43,282 nucleotides of DNA from Acidobacteriaceae bacterium (GCA_027365415.1 DAHXNK010000007.1:1-43282), one strand, 5' to 3'. Positions 18,169 through 25,659 are shown, counted from the first letter of the stretch. Notes: generated from the sequence alone by a model not told the origin. Numbers and translations are program-made.

Positions 18169-18897
18169 ATGTTTGAAGATAGTTTGATGGAATCAGGGCA
18201 CAAGATCAAGACGAAAAGCAAGTACTGGGTTCTTGCGACCTTCGCATTCAATATGCTGGTGGTTGCTGTCATGGTTCTGATTCCGCTCATTTACCCAGAA
18301 GCGCTTCCCGGCCAGGCCATGGCGACCTTGTTGGTGGCGCCGCCACCACCACCGCCGCCACCACCGCCGCCACCACCGCAAGTGAAGATGCAGCCCGTCA
18401 AGATCGAATCGGAGATGCTGGACAATCAACTCCATGCGCCCAGTAAAATTCCGAAAGAAATCAAAATGATTAAGGAAAGTGAGCCGCCGCCGCAAGTTTC
18501 TGGGGGGGTCGCGGGCATGGCTGGCCTAGGCGGAAGCGCAGGCGGTATCATGGGCGGCATCATTGGCAGTATAGGAAATGGCCCCATTGTGAAAGCCGCG
18601 CCTCCGAAAAAGCTGGTCGTGTCGTCGGGCGTGATGGCCAGTCGAGCTACATATAGCCCACAGCCCGTGTATCCGGCGATTGCTAGGGCAGCCCGGCTTT
18701 CTGGTACCGTGGTCTTACAGGCAACCATTGGGCACGATGGCACAATTCAAAATTTGCGCGTCATCAGCGGGCCGGGGATGTTGCAGCAGTCCGCGCTGGA
18801 TGCGGTTCGTCGCTGGCGCTATAAGCCGCTGTTGCTGGATGGGGTTCCGGTTGACGTTGATACCACAATCAGTGTTGTCTATGAGCTGGGGGAATGA
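18169..18897 (+). CDS. tonB: TonB energy transducer
   Basis: Transmits inner-membrane proton-motive force from ExbB-ExbD to TonB-dependent outer-membrane receptors. The 242-residue protein has a cytoplasmic start of about 20 residues, one membrane span (~22-42), and an unusual run of 13 consecutive prolines near 58-71. A Gly-rich region (GGVAGMAGLGGSAGGIMGG) follows. The C-terminal TonB fold has YPAIARAARLSGTVVLQATI and the conserved ALDAVRRWRYKPLLLDGVPV. The proline run is encoded by CCA/CCG triplets and is prone to slippage. It heads a tonB-exbB-exbD-exbD set. GAGG lies 9-10 nt before the ATG. Confidence 0.95.
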   Translation: MFEDSLMESGHKIKTKSKYWVLATFAFNMLVVAVMVLIPLIYPEALPGQAMATLLVAPPPPPPPPPPPPPQVKMQPVKIESEMLDNQLHAPSKIPKEIKMIKESEPPPQVSGGVAGMAGLGGSAGGIMGGIIGSIGNGPIVKAAPPKKLVVSSGVMASRATYSPQPVYPAIARAARLSGTVVLQATIGHDGTIQNLRVISGPGMLQQSALDAVRRWRYKPLLLDGVPVDVDTTISVVYELGE

Positions 18898-19005
18898 TAT
18901 CGTAACGCAAACAGCCGCTTGCTCAGCCCTGTAGCTTTTCGACTGCACCGCGTAGTCGCAGAGACATGTTTCAAACGTATTTATCCCTAAGGAGGATAGA
19001 TTCCA

Positions 19006-19755
19006 GTGATTCTCGCTCATCTCACCCAAGTCGCTTCTCACCCCGCAGCATTGACTGCCTTCTTCCAGGATCAGCCGGTTGGCTTCAGCCCCTTGGATCT
19101 TTGGCACAACATGGGCATCCTCGCCAAGGGCGTGGCTGTACTGCTCTTCGTCATGTCCATCTGGTCGTTGGCTGTCATGATCGACCGCGCTCTCTATTTT
19201 TCGGCAGCCCGCAAGCAATCTCGCGAGTTTGCCCCCAAAGTCGCCGGAGCTTTGAAGGAAAGCCGTCTGGATGATGCAATTAAGGCTGCCGACCACAGCA
19301 AGAAGTCGCATTTGGCCGAAGTTGTCACTGCGGGTTTGCAGGAATTTCGCAACTCCGGTAGCGGGGGAGCCATCACAGAAGGCCAGATCGAGGCCAGTGA
19401 GCGCGCATTGCAGCGTTCGGAAGCGATTGTTCACGCCAAGCTGAAGCGCGGCTTGGGTGCCTTGGCCACCATCGGCTCCACCTCGCCATTCATCGGACTC
19501 TTTGGCACTGTCGTCGGTATTTTGAATGCCTTCCAGCAGATCGCCACGCAAAAGACCTCTGGGATTGGCGCTGTCGCGGGTGGTATTTCGGAAGCTCTAG
19601 TTACCACAGCTTTTGGCCTGCTGGTGGCCATTCCCGCTGTGATGACTTTCAATTATTTCACCAATCGCGTGGAAGCGTTTGATGTCGAAATGGATAACTC
19701 CTCCAGCGAATTGCTCGACTATTTTATTAAGCAGAGCCAAAGCCAGCGCCGCTAG
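19006..19755 (+). CDS. exbB: MotA/TolQ/ExbB proton channel family protein
   Basis: Multi-span inner-membrane channel subunit that with ExbD converts proton flow into TonB movement. The 249-residue product has a first span near residues 38-58 (GVAVLLFVMSIWSLAVMID). A cytoplasmic loop follows, then the two family spans: LGALATIGSTSPFIGLFGTV and GGISEALVTTAFGLLVAIPA. These carry the conserved Thr and Gly residues. The start is a GTG at 19006 with a strong AAGGAGG at 18989-18995. The C-terminus is polar (KQSQSQRR). It follows tonB by 108 bp. ExbB rather than TolQ is preferred because tonB is adjacent. Confidence 0.93.
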   Translation: MILAHLTQVASHPAALTAFFQDQPVGFSPLDLWHNMGILAKGVAVLLFVMSIWSLAVMIDRALYFSAARKQSREFAPKVAGALKESRLDDAIKAADHSKKSHLAEVVTAGLQEFRNSGSGGAITEGQIEASERALQRSEAIVHAKLKRGLGALATIGSTSPFIGLFGTVVGILNAFQQIATQKTSGIGAVAGGISEALVTTAFGLLVAIPAVMTFNYFTNRVEAFDVEMDNSSSELLDYFIKQSQSQRR

Positions 19756-19812
19756 TTGTGCTGTTCTGCGGACGCAATACTTGTTGGGAGAGCGGGTTTA
19801 GACCCGATTGGA

Positions 19813-19849
19813 GAAATCCGGCAGGAACAAAGTTTCCCCGCCGGATTTC
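19813..19849 (+). promoter_or_regulatory. Perfect hairpin in the exbB-exbD gap
   Basis: GAAATCCGGC (19813-19822) and GCCGGATTTC (19840-19849) form a perfect 10-bp stem with a 17-nt loop, inside the 173-bp gap. No T tract follows, and transcription probably continues into exbD. An mRNA-stabilising or attenuating role is inference. Confidence 0.5.
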
Positions 19850-19928
19850 TAGGGTTCAAGCCTGTGACCGAAAGCAGCAGCATCCGTGCCGGAAAGCCGG
19901 ATAGCGATCAATAGACGGAGCCAATTTC

Positions 19929-20390
19929 ATGGCATTAGCGGTTCGTAATGAAGGCGCAAGGGTTAACTCCAATATCAACGTCACCCCTATGGTGGACGTG
20001 ATGCTGGTTCTGCTGATTATCTTCATGGTCATTACGCCCATGTTGAATAACAAGGTCAACGTGGATCTGGCCAAGGTGGACACCCCAACGGCCATGCCGG
20101 ATGCCGATAAAGAAGATGCCGTTGTGGTCGCCATCACTCGTGATGGGCGCGTGTACTTGGGCGCGAATCAGGTGTCGGCGGATGATCTCGGTCCCAAGGT
20201 TCGCGATCTGCTGGAGAACAAGGTAAGCAAGGAAGTCTACATGCGTGTCGATGCGCGCGCGCATTACGGCATCGTCATGGATTCCATCGACAATCTTCGC
20301 ACGGCGGGAGTGGATGAGGTTGGCTTGCTGACAGAACCACGGATTCAGACATCGGCGCAACAGCAACCCCCGCCAGACGAACAACAGTAA
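19929..20390 (+). CDS. exbD: ExbD/TolR biopolymer transport protein (first copy)
   Basis: Single-span inner-membrane partner of ExbB. The 153-residue product has the typical short cytoplasmic start. INVTPMVDVMLVLLIIFMVI then carries the membrane Asp (in MVDV) that conducts protons in this family. The periplasmic domain ends in GVDEVGLLTEP, followed by a Gln/Pro-rich tail (QQQPPPDEQQ). It is followed after 64 bp by a second, shorter ExbD. Together with tonB and exbB it forms an energy-coupling operon. Two ExbD paralogues may form a mixed ExbD dimer (inference). Confidence 0.94.
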   Translation: MALAVRNEGARVNSNINVTPMVDVMLVLLIIFMVITPMLNNKVNVDLAKVDTPTAMPDADKEDAVVVAITRDGRVYLGANQVSADDLGPKVRDLLENKVSKEVYMRVDARAHYGIVMDSIDNLRTAGVDEVGLLTEPRIQTSAQQQPPPDEQQ

Positions 20391-20454
20391 TCAGATTTTT
20401 TGAATTCGAGGTACCTGCTTCGGCGGGCATCGTTGCAAACGAGGGATACACGAT

Positions 20455-20892
20455 ATGGGAATGACATCCGGTGGTCACGGTGGCCTGAATTCAGATATCA
20501 ATGTCACGCCGATGATTGACGTTCTTCTGGTGCTGCTGATTATCTTCATGGTCATCGTGCCAGTCACGCCGCACGGCTTGGACGCACTGGTGCCGCAGCC
20601 GCCCAAGAGCCACCAGCAGGACAAGGAGAACGACCGCACTATTGTCGTGCAGATCACGCATCGCCCCGGCGGTGGAGAGCCAGGCTACAAGATCAACGAG
20701 ACGGATGTCTCGCTGAAGGACTTGCTGCCACAACTCACAACCATTTTCGCCAGCCGAGCGGAGCGCGTGATGTTTGTCAAAGGAGATCCTGCGTTGGATT
20801 TCTCCACAGTTGCGAATGTAATCGATATTGGGCACGAGGCCAACGTCGATCACATTGGGTTGATTACCCCTAGAATTGCGGCTGGACAGTAG
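20455..20892 (+). CDS. exbD: ExbD/TolR biopolymer transport protein (second copy)
   Basis: Second ExbD paralogue, 145 residues. After a Gly-rich start (GMTSGGHGGLNSD) comes INVTPMIDVLLVLLIIFMVI with the membrane Asp, almost the same as the copy upstream. The periplasmic part differs: it is richer in Pro and Lys just after the span (PQPPKSHQQDKEND) and ends NVDHIGLITPRIAAGQ. It keeps the fold, so an active proton-conducting subunit is expected. The 64-bp gap after the first copy carries no obvious promoter. A strong inverted repeat lies downstream, at 20938-20976. Confidence 0.94.
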   Translation: MGMTSGGHGGLNSDINVTPMIDVLLVLLIIFMVIVPVTPHGLDALVPQPPKSHQQDKENDRTIVVQITHRPGGGEPGYKINETDVSLKDLLPQLTTIFASRAERVMFVKGDPALDFSTVANVIDIGHEANVDHIGLITPRIAAGQ

Positions 20893-20937
20893 ATCATCTT
20901 TTTTTGCTGCGCTATTGTTGCGCCACACAGAACCGAC

Positions 20938-20976
20938 CCAGATGGAAGCTGTTGACTTGAACTCACTTCCATCTGG
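20938..20976 (+). terminator. Perfect 11-bp hairpin after the exbD pair
   Basis: CCAGATGGAAG (20938-20948) pairs perfectly with CTTCCATCTGG (20966-20976) around a 17-nt loop. No T tract follows; the next bases are ACGCTCGAAAATAA. It could be a factor-assisted terminator, an mRNA 3' stabiliser or an operator for the next gene. Confidence 0.45.
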
Positions 20977-21101
20977 ACGCTCGAAAATAAAAAAGAAAGT
21001 ACAATCAAAGAACAGAGGAAATCATGTGTATGCCCACTTGTTGATGTTGGGCTGCCTAAGGTTCTTTTATGTGCGGGCGTTTGAAGGAGAAATCAAGCCG
21101 T

Positions 21102-21923
21102 ATGAATCGTAGTGTACGTTTTTCGGTAGTGGCGACAGCCATGATCGTGTTCCTGACCCTTGCCACGGGATGCAATCACCTGAAGGCGAGAGATCAGCTC
21201 AATAAAGGTGTCCAGGCATTTAAGAGTGGCCGATACGAAGAAGCCATCAATCACTTTCAACAGGCAGTGCAACTGGATCCCTCCTTGCCCATGACGCGCC
21301 TGTATCTGGCTACGGCCTATTCGCAGCAGGTTGTTGCCAATGTCACGACTCCCGATAATTTGAAGAATGCGGAGCTTGCCATCGAACAGTTTCAGGATGT
21401 TTTGGCAAAAAATCCAAGTGATCTGACCAGCCTGAAGGGTATTGCGCAGATTTACTTCAAGATCGGCCAATATGACGAGGACAGGAACTATCAGAAAAAG
21501 ATCATTGCTGTCGATCCAAAGGACGCAGAGGCATACTATACCATTGGCGTGATTGATTGGACGCTTGCGTACAAAAACGCCCTCCCGGTACGTCGATCCC
21601 TTGGTCTTCAGGATAATGGCGATGCCATCAAAGACCAGAAAGCCTGTACGGCATTGCAGCTAGAGAATGGGCCTTTGGTTCAGGAAGGTCTGAATTATCT
21701 GATGCAGGCTGTTCAAATACGGCCTTCCTACGACGATGCAATGGCCTATATCAATTTGCTCTATCGCCGCAAGGCGGAGCTGGAGTGCGGCAATGATGCA
21801 GCGCGGCTCGCAGATATTGCCGAAGCGAATCAGTGGACAGCAAAGGCAATCGACGCGCGCAAGGCAAATGAGGCTAGGAAGAATTCACAGTCTCCCGGTG
21901 GTATTGTCTTAGATCAAAAATAA
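21102..21923 (+). CDS. TPR-repeat lipoprotein
   Basis: A predicted lipid-anchored protein of 273 residues. The signal peptide runs through VVATAMIVFLTLATG to Cys24, a plausible though non-ideal lipobox (LATGC). At least two tetratricopeptide repeats follow (for example NKGVQAFKSGRYEEAINHF and NPSDLTSLKGIAQIYFKIGQ). Further helical repeat-like sequence and a Lys/Asn-rich tail complete the protein. The ATG at 21102 is chosen because GAAGGAGA lies upstream and the signal peptide follows at once; an in-frame ATG at 21069 adds 11 unneeded residues. It sits 209 bp after the second exbD on the same strand and ends at a strong terminator. A scaffold role for an envelope complex, possibly the Ton system, is inference. 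Confidence 0.85.
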   Translation: MNRSVRFSVVATAMIVFLTLATGCNHLKARDQLNKGVQAFKSGRYEEAINHFQQAVQLDPSLPMTRLYLATAYSQQVVANVTTPDNLKNAELAIEQFQDVLAKNPSDLTSLKGIAQIYFKIGQYDEDRNYQKKIIAVDPKDAEAYYTIGVIDWTLAYKNALPVRRSLGLQDNGDAIKDQKACTALQLENGPLVQEGLNYLMQAVQIRPSYDDAMAYINLLYRRKAELECGNDAARLADIAEANQWTAKAIDARKANEARKNSQSPGGIVLDQK

Positions 21924-21940
21924 TTTTCTGCCATCGCATT

Positions 21941-21982
21941 TCAAGCGAAAGGCTCCCACTTCGACGGGGGCCTTTCGCTTGA
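21941..21982 (+). terminator. Strong intrinsic terminator after the TPR lipoprotein
   Basis: TCAAGCGAAAGGC (21941-21953) pairs perfectly with GCCTTTCGCTTGA (21970-21982), a 13-bp stem with a 16-nt loop. GGTCTTCCTTTTGG follows. It closes the tonB-exbB-exbD-exbD-TPR stretch. From here to 22116 I see no gene, only a weak hairpin at 22072-22090. Confidence 0.8.
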
Positions 21983-22116
21983 GGTCTTCCTTTTGGTGTC
22001 CGTTCTTACCTTGGCGCTTGCACAAGGCTACCGCGCAGATGCCATCTGGAGCCATCGGGGAAGGGGAAGCGACCGCTTGTGCGCAGCGGTTTTCTAAGCC
22101 CCCGCGAACACGCAAG

Positions 22117-22152
22117 ACAGCCACGCAATCCCTATAGGGACGGCGTGGCTGT
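22117..22152 (-). terminator. Terminator-like hairpin downstream of rpsU
   Basis: ACAGCCACGC (22117-22126) pairs perfectly with GCGTGGCTGT (22143-22152). The loop itself contains the palindrome CCCTATAGGG. It lies 25 bp past the rpsU stop on the minus strand. The better T-rich flank (TTGTCTTT) is on the plus side, so it may work in both directions. Confidence 0.6.
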
Positions 22153-22177
22153 TTGTCTTTGCATCGAACCGGGGAAA

Positions 22178-22375
22178 TTACTCCGCTTCTTTGCGTGCCT
22201 TCTTGCGATTGCGCTTCCGCGCCAATGCCTGCTTCACGCGCTTCTTTTCTCCCGGCTTCAAATAATAGGAGTGGCGTTTAACTTCCTTGATGATGTCCTC
22301 TTGCTGAACCTTGCGCTTGAAACGGCGCAGCGCATTTTCAAGGGGTTCACCCTCTTGCACTTTAACTTCCGCCAA
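22178..22375 (-). CDS. rpsU: 30S ribosomal protein S21
   Basis: A small basic 30S subunit protein that promotes base pairing of the anti-Shine-Dalgarno with mRNA. All 65 residues fit S21: it begins AEVKVQEGEPLENALRRFKR, continues DIIKEVKRHSYYLKPGEKK and ends in a highly basic RKRNRKKARKE tail. The start codon appears to be TTG at 22375. No ATG lies in frame close by, and GGGGGTG sits about 10 nt upstream on the minus strand. The gene stands alone here, followed by a hairpin. No dnaG or rpoD neighbour is present, unlike in Proteobacteria. Confidence 0.95.
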   Translation of the reverse strand: MAEVKVQEGEPLENALRRFKRKVQQEDIIKEVKRHSYYLKPGEKKRVKQALARKRNRKKARKEAE

Positions 22376-22536
22376 TGGAACGACACCCCCAAACCTTCCT
22401 GTAGGAATCTTTAGAATACGGGAAACAGCTACCTTTACTCAAGTCGCCCGATGGATGCTCCACATACGCCGCATATCATGCTGACGATCGCATCTGGTTG
22501 GCAGGAGGCTTGATCTATGCGAAACTGACTCCATTT

Positions 22537-22926
22537 ATGTCTCAGGTAAAAATTTTCGGGTTGCGGAGTCATCTTAGTTCTATTATCCCCGCTGTCTCCG
22601 AAGTAGTGCATTCCTGCGTCGTCGATGCCTTGCAATATCCCAAGGACAAGCGCGCGCATCGTTTTTTTCAACTCGACCCCTCGGAGTTTTTCTATCCTTC
22701 AGGCCGTAGCGACAAATACACAATTCTTGAGTTCAGTATGTTTGAAGGACGAACGGTTGAGGCCAAGAAGATGCTTATTCGGTTGCTTTTTGAACGCTTT
22801 GAAAAACAACTGAGAATTTCGCCGCAGGATGTTGAGATCACGATCTTCGAGACCCCCAAAAGCAATTGGGGATTCCGTGGCCTGCCTGGAGATGAACATC
22901 ATCTCGACTACAATGTGAACGTCTAA
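22537..22926 (+). CDS. Tautomerase-superfamily small protein
   Basis: A 129-residue protein of the 4-oxalocrotonate tautomerase / MIF-like superfamily, recognisable from SEVVHSCVVDALQYPKDKRA, HRFFQLDPSEFFYP, FEGRTVEAKKMLIRLLFERF and QDVEITIFETPKSNWGFRG. Superfamily enzymes use an N-terminal proline as catalytic base once Met is removed. From the ATG at 22537 the second codon here is Ser, so classical tautomerase chemistry is doubtful and the natural reaction is unknown. The frame is open 13 codons further to a TTG at 22498, but the family fold begins at SQVKIFGL. The gene stands alone between divergent rpsU and the gamma-carbonic-anhydrase-like gene. Confidence 0.82.
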   Translation: MSQVKIFGLRSHLSSIIPAVSEVVHSCVVDALQYPKDKRAHRFFQLDPSEFFYPSGRSDKYTILEFSMFEGRTVEAKKMLIRLLFERFEKQLRISPQDVEITIFETPKSNWGFRGLPGDEHHLDYNVNV

Positions 22927-22941
22927 ACTGACCGGGCACCC

Positions 22942-22968
22942 CAGGTCTCGCCTCGCTTTTGAGACCTG
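22942..22968. repeat. CAGGTCTC/GAGACCTG palindrome
   Basis: CAGGTCTC (22942-22949) and GAGACCTG (22961-22968) form a perfect 8-bp stem flanked by ACCC and AGGT. The same AGGTCT core with CAAAATCA between arms is at 7716-7735. In both places it follows a gene end, as expected for a dispersed palindrome that can serve as terminator. Confidence 0.55.
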
Positions 22969-23029
22969 AGGTACGACAAAAAATCTCTGCGCTTGCAAGG
23001 CGAGCATCCTTCGGCGGAAACTAAGCTCT

Positions 23030-23551
23030 ATGCTTCGTTCGTATCAAGGTAAGTCTCCGATTATTCCGGCCTCGTGCTATGTCGATCCCTCCGCGCAGGT
23101 TATCGGCGATGTCACGCTGGGCGAGCGCTCCAGCATCTGGATGAATGCCGTCGTGCGCGGCGATGTGCATTCGATCCGGATCGGCGCCAACTCCAATGTG
23201 CAGGATTGCTCCGTGCTGCATGGAATGCGCCATCGCTATCCGGTGATTGTCGGGGACTGGGTAACAATCGGCCACAATGCCACCGTTCACGGCTGTATCG
23301 TGGAGGATGCCTGTTTGATCGGCATTAACGCCGCCATTCTGAATAATGCGCGCATCGGGGAAGGCTCAATCATCGCAGCGGGCGCGGTGATTCCAGAGAA
23401 CACGGTCGTGCCACCGCGCACACTCTGGGCCGGAGTTCCAGGCAAGGAGCGCCGTACACTGAGCGACGCCGACCGCGAATTGATTCTGCAATACGCTAGG
23501 AATTATCTGGATTACACGGCCATCTATCTTACCGAAACCGACGGGAAGTAG
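23030..23551 (+). CDS. Gamma-carbonic-anhydrase-like hexapeptide-repeat protein
   Basis: A 173-residue left-handed beta-helix protein. Hexapeptide-type turns recur from about residue 15 to 130 (for example VIGDVTLGERSSIWMNAVVRGD, read here as a continuous series of coils). The three metal-ligand histidines expected for gamma-class carbonic anhydrases are present: one in SVLHG and two in IGHNATVHGC. The C-terminal helix (DADRELILQYARNYLDYTA) packs the trimer. Homologues such as YrdA and CaiE often have unproven carbonic anhydrase activity, so the enzyme label is cautious. It converges on the antiporter gene with a 24-bp gap. Confidence 0.9.
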   Translation: MLRSYQGKSPIIPASCYVDPSAQVIGDVTLGERSSIWMNAVVRGDVHSIRIGANSNVQDCSVLHGMRHRYPVIVGDWVTIGHNATVHGCIVEDACLIGINAAILNNARIGEGSIIAAGAVIPENTVVPPRTLWAGVPGKERRTLSDADRELILQYARNYLDYTAIYLTETDGK

Positions 23552-23575
23552 GCGCAGCAACCGACTGCCGGGGTC

Positions 23576-24826
23576 TCAGGCGGAAGCGGCAATGCCCTCC
23601 GCAGGATGATTGGCAGCTCTGCGTTGCACCCATTGCAACAAAGGTACGGTCATGGCCGTAGTCACCAGCGCCATCAGGATAAAAGCGGAGAAGAGTTCGC
23701 GATTGAAGATTCCTGCCTGATACGCCAAGTTCAGAACAATCAGATCGACCAATCCGCGCGTATTCATCAGAATGCCAAGGGAGAGCGCATTCTCCTGGTT
23801 TAACTGGGACTTTCGCGCAGCGTAGTAGGTGCCGCCAACCTTACCCCCCACCGCGACCACCAGAATCACTACTGTCCACAACGCAGCGCGAAGATGGAAC
23901 AGCATTCCAAATTCTGTATCCATGCCGGTCACGGCAAAATACACAGGAAGCAGCAAAATGCTAACGAGGGGCTGGATAGATTGCTCCAGTTGTCGCTTCC
24001 AGTGCGGCACGCGTGGCAGGCAGATGCCAGCCAGAAATGCTCCAAAAAGAGCGTGAACACCCAACCGCTCCGTGGCAAAGGCAGAGAGCAGCGCGCCAAC
24101 CAAAAACACGCCCAGCAATAGCCGGGAAAACCGAGGCGCGCCGCGCCATGCAATCAGCTTCGCTGCCAGGGGACGAAAGGCTCCCAGCAGAACCAGCACA
24201 TATACCAGCAGGATCAACAATCGCAGTGCTAGCGTCTTCATGGACGAACCTGCATTCACGACGGTCAGGGCCACCGCCAGCAGCGTCCATCCCAGAACAT
24301 CGGCAATGGCCGCGCTCACCAACGCCGTGGTGCCCAGATTCCCCTCCACGGCGTGTTCGCGAAGGATAAGCGCCAGGACGGGAAAGGCTGTGGTACAGAT
24401 GGCCGTGCCAAAGAAAAGCAGAAAACTGAGCAAGCTTGGATTGGTGCCGACAAAGCTGCGATGCATCGCCAAGGCCAGCAACAGGCCCAGCGCAAGCGGA
24501 ACTCCCAGGCTGGTCAGACTGACACGCAGCGCAGTCGAGCGCTGCTTCCAAACCGCGTCAACGTCCAGATCCAGACCCTCCAGAAATAAATACAGGATCA
24601 GCCCCAGATTGCTGACCAACTCCAGCGTATGCAGCGAATCTGTGGGGAAAAGAATCTGTTTGATGTGCGGTGCCCAGGCTCCCATAACGGAGCGGCCCAG
24701 CAGAATGCCGCCAATCATCTCTCCAACGACGCGGGGCTGGCCGAATTTATGCAGCACCCCTCCGCAGATCCCTGCCACGGTAACGATTACCGCCATCTGG
24801 AGAATAAAAAGGGCATGTGCGGTCAT
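23576..24826 (-). CDS. CPA2-family cation:proton antiporter
   Basis: A 416-residue integral membrane protein with about twelve hydrophobic segments. Family features: GQPRVVGEMIGGILLGRSVMG near residues 28-48, the conserved NLGLILYLFLEGLDLD segment, and a central ALVSAAIADVLGWTLLAVAL stretch carrying the membrane Asp typical of CPA transporters. Another signature near the end is SLGILMNTRGLVDLIVLNL. It stops after the membrane domain (QRRAANHPAEG), so the cytosolic TrkA-N regulatory domain of Kef-type members is absent. It probably exchanges Na+ or K+ for protons; the ion is unknown. The gene is divergent from hsp20 across a 327-bp gap. Confidence 0.9.
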   Translation of the reverse strand: MTAHALFILQMAVIVTVAGICGGVLHKFGQPRVVGEMIGGILLGRSVMGAWAPHIKQILFPTDSLHTLELVSNLGLILYLFLEGLDLDVDAVWKQRSTALRVSLTSLGVPLALGLLLALAMHRSFVGTNPSLLSFLLFFGTAICTTAFPVLALILREHAVEGNLGTTALVSAAIADVLGWTLLAVALTVVNAGSSMKTLALRLLILLVYVLVLLGAFRPLAAKLIAWRGAPRFSRLLLGVFLVGALLSAFATERLGVHALFGAFLAGICLPRVPHWKRQLEQSIQPLVSILLLPVYFAVTGMDTEFGMLFHLRAALWTVVILVVAVGGKVGGTYYAARKSQLNQENALSLGILMNTRGLVDLIVLNLAYQAGIFNRELFSAFILMALVTTAMTVPLLQWVQRRAANHPAEGIAASA

Positions 24827-25153
24827 AGCTTACTCGGATGCACGTTTCAGTGTACTTGGTTCGGGACAAGAAGAAAAAACGGGAGGTGCTGGATTGCGCG
24901 ATCTTCGACATAAGGGGGGTATGCATGGCTTGAGACTGAGCAAGCGTGGAGGAGAGGCAAGCCTGGTGCTATCTCATTGATATTACATGCGATCTTGAAT
25001 TTCTTCCGCCAATGCATACCCCCATGAAATAATATGACACTTTGGCGCTAACATTTTATGATTAAAATATGATATATTTTATCCATCGGGCCACTGGGGC
25101 CTTCCTCGGTAGCCCAATTTCATCTCTCGCAAAGCTGTAAGGAGGAAGACGTC
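24827..25153 (+). promoter_or_regulatory. hsp20 upstream control region with inverted repeats
   Basis: No gene is visible in this 327-bp gap. A 12-bp perfect inverted repeat joins GGGGGTATGCAT (24915-24926) with ATGCATACCCCC (25012-25023), 85 bp apart. CTTGAA (24994-24999) and CCCCAT (25020-25025) look like heat-shock sigma elements, but their 20-bp spacing is too long for the E. coli consensus. An AT-rich perfect palindrome TAAAATAT-GAT-ATATTTTA lies at 25063-25081. AAGGAGG precedes the hsp20 ATG. No CIRCE or HAIR consensus was found. Confidence 0.5.
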
Positions 25154-25627
25154 ATGGCTATCACACGTTGGGATCCATTTCGTGAAATGTATTCGCTGCA
25201 AAGCCGCCTCAACTCCCTGCTCGAAGACGCCAACCGTGGCAATGATGAGTTGACGACAACCGGAAACTTTGTCCCCCCAGTCGATATCTTTGAAGATGGC
25301 AATCGCATTGTTCTCAAGCTGGAGGTCCCCGGCATGAAGCAGGACGACCTGAAGATTCAGGTGGAAAACAATGCTCTGCTGGTTCGCGGCGAACGCAAAT
25401 TTGAGCAGGAGACAAACGAAAAGAACTACCATCGCATTGAGCGTCGCTATGGCAGCTTTGCCCGCAGCTTTACCCTGCCCAATACCGTGGACACAGATAA
25501 AGTGCAGGCCCATTACGATGCAGGCGTATTGAGCATTGAGCTGGGCAAAAAACCCGAAGCCAAGCCCAAACAAATCCAGGTCAGCATTGGCGGCCCAAAG
25601 CAGGTAGAAAGCAAGTCTGCCGCGTAA
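25154..25627 (+). CDS. Small heat shock protein, Hsp20/alpha-crystallin family
   Basis: An ATP-independent holdase chaperone that traps unfolding proteins for later recovery by ClpB and DnaK. The protein has 157 residues. The N-terminal arm starts with ITRWDPFREMYSLQSRLNSL. The alpha-crystallin domain spans about 42-138, from VPPVDIFEDGNRIVLKLEVP to the conserved GVLSIELGKK (A-x-x-x-G-V-L type motif). The C-terminal tail is Lys/Pro/Gln-rich; a clear I-x-I anchor is not obvious, though IQVSI is close. A strong AAGGAGG lies at the right distance from the ATG. It has its own terminator and is followed by clpB, so the two form a heat-shock neighbourhood. Confidence 0.95.
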   Translation: MAITRWDPFREMYSLQSRLNSLLEDANRGNDELTTTGNFVPPVDIFEDGNRIVLKLEVPGMKQDDLKIQVENNALLVRGERKFEQETNEKNYHRIERRYGSFARSFTLPNTVDTDKVQAHYDAGVLSIELGKKPEAKPKQIQVSIGGPKQVESKSAA

Positions 25628-25659
25628 CTCTGATGTGGTTTCAAAATTCTCTGCTCTAT

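Noticed and set aside
21983-22116. Possible small RNA gene between the TPR lipoprotein and rpsU
   Set aside because: Only one weak hairpin is seen (22072-22090). No promoter pair or known RNA signature is recognisable.
24994-25025. Classical heat-shock sigma promoter before hsp20
   Set aside because: Both hexamers are present, but the 20-bp spacing exceeds the usual 13-17 bp, so I do not call it a promoter outright.
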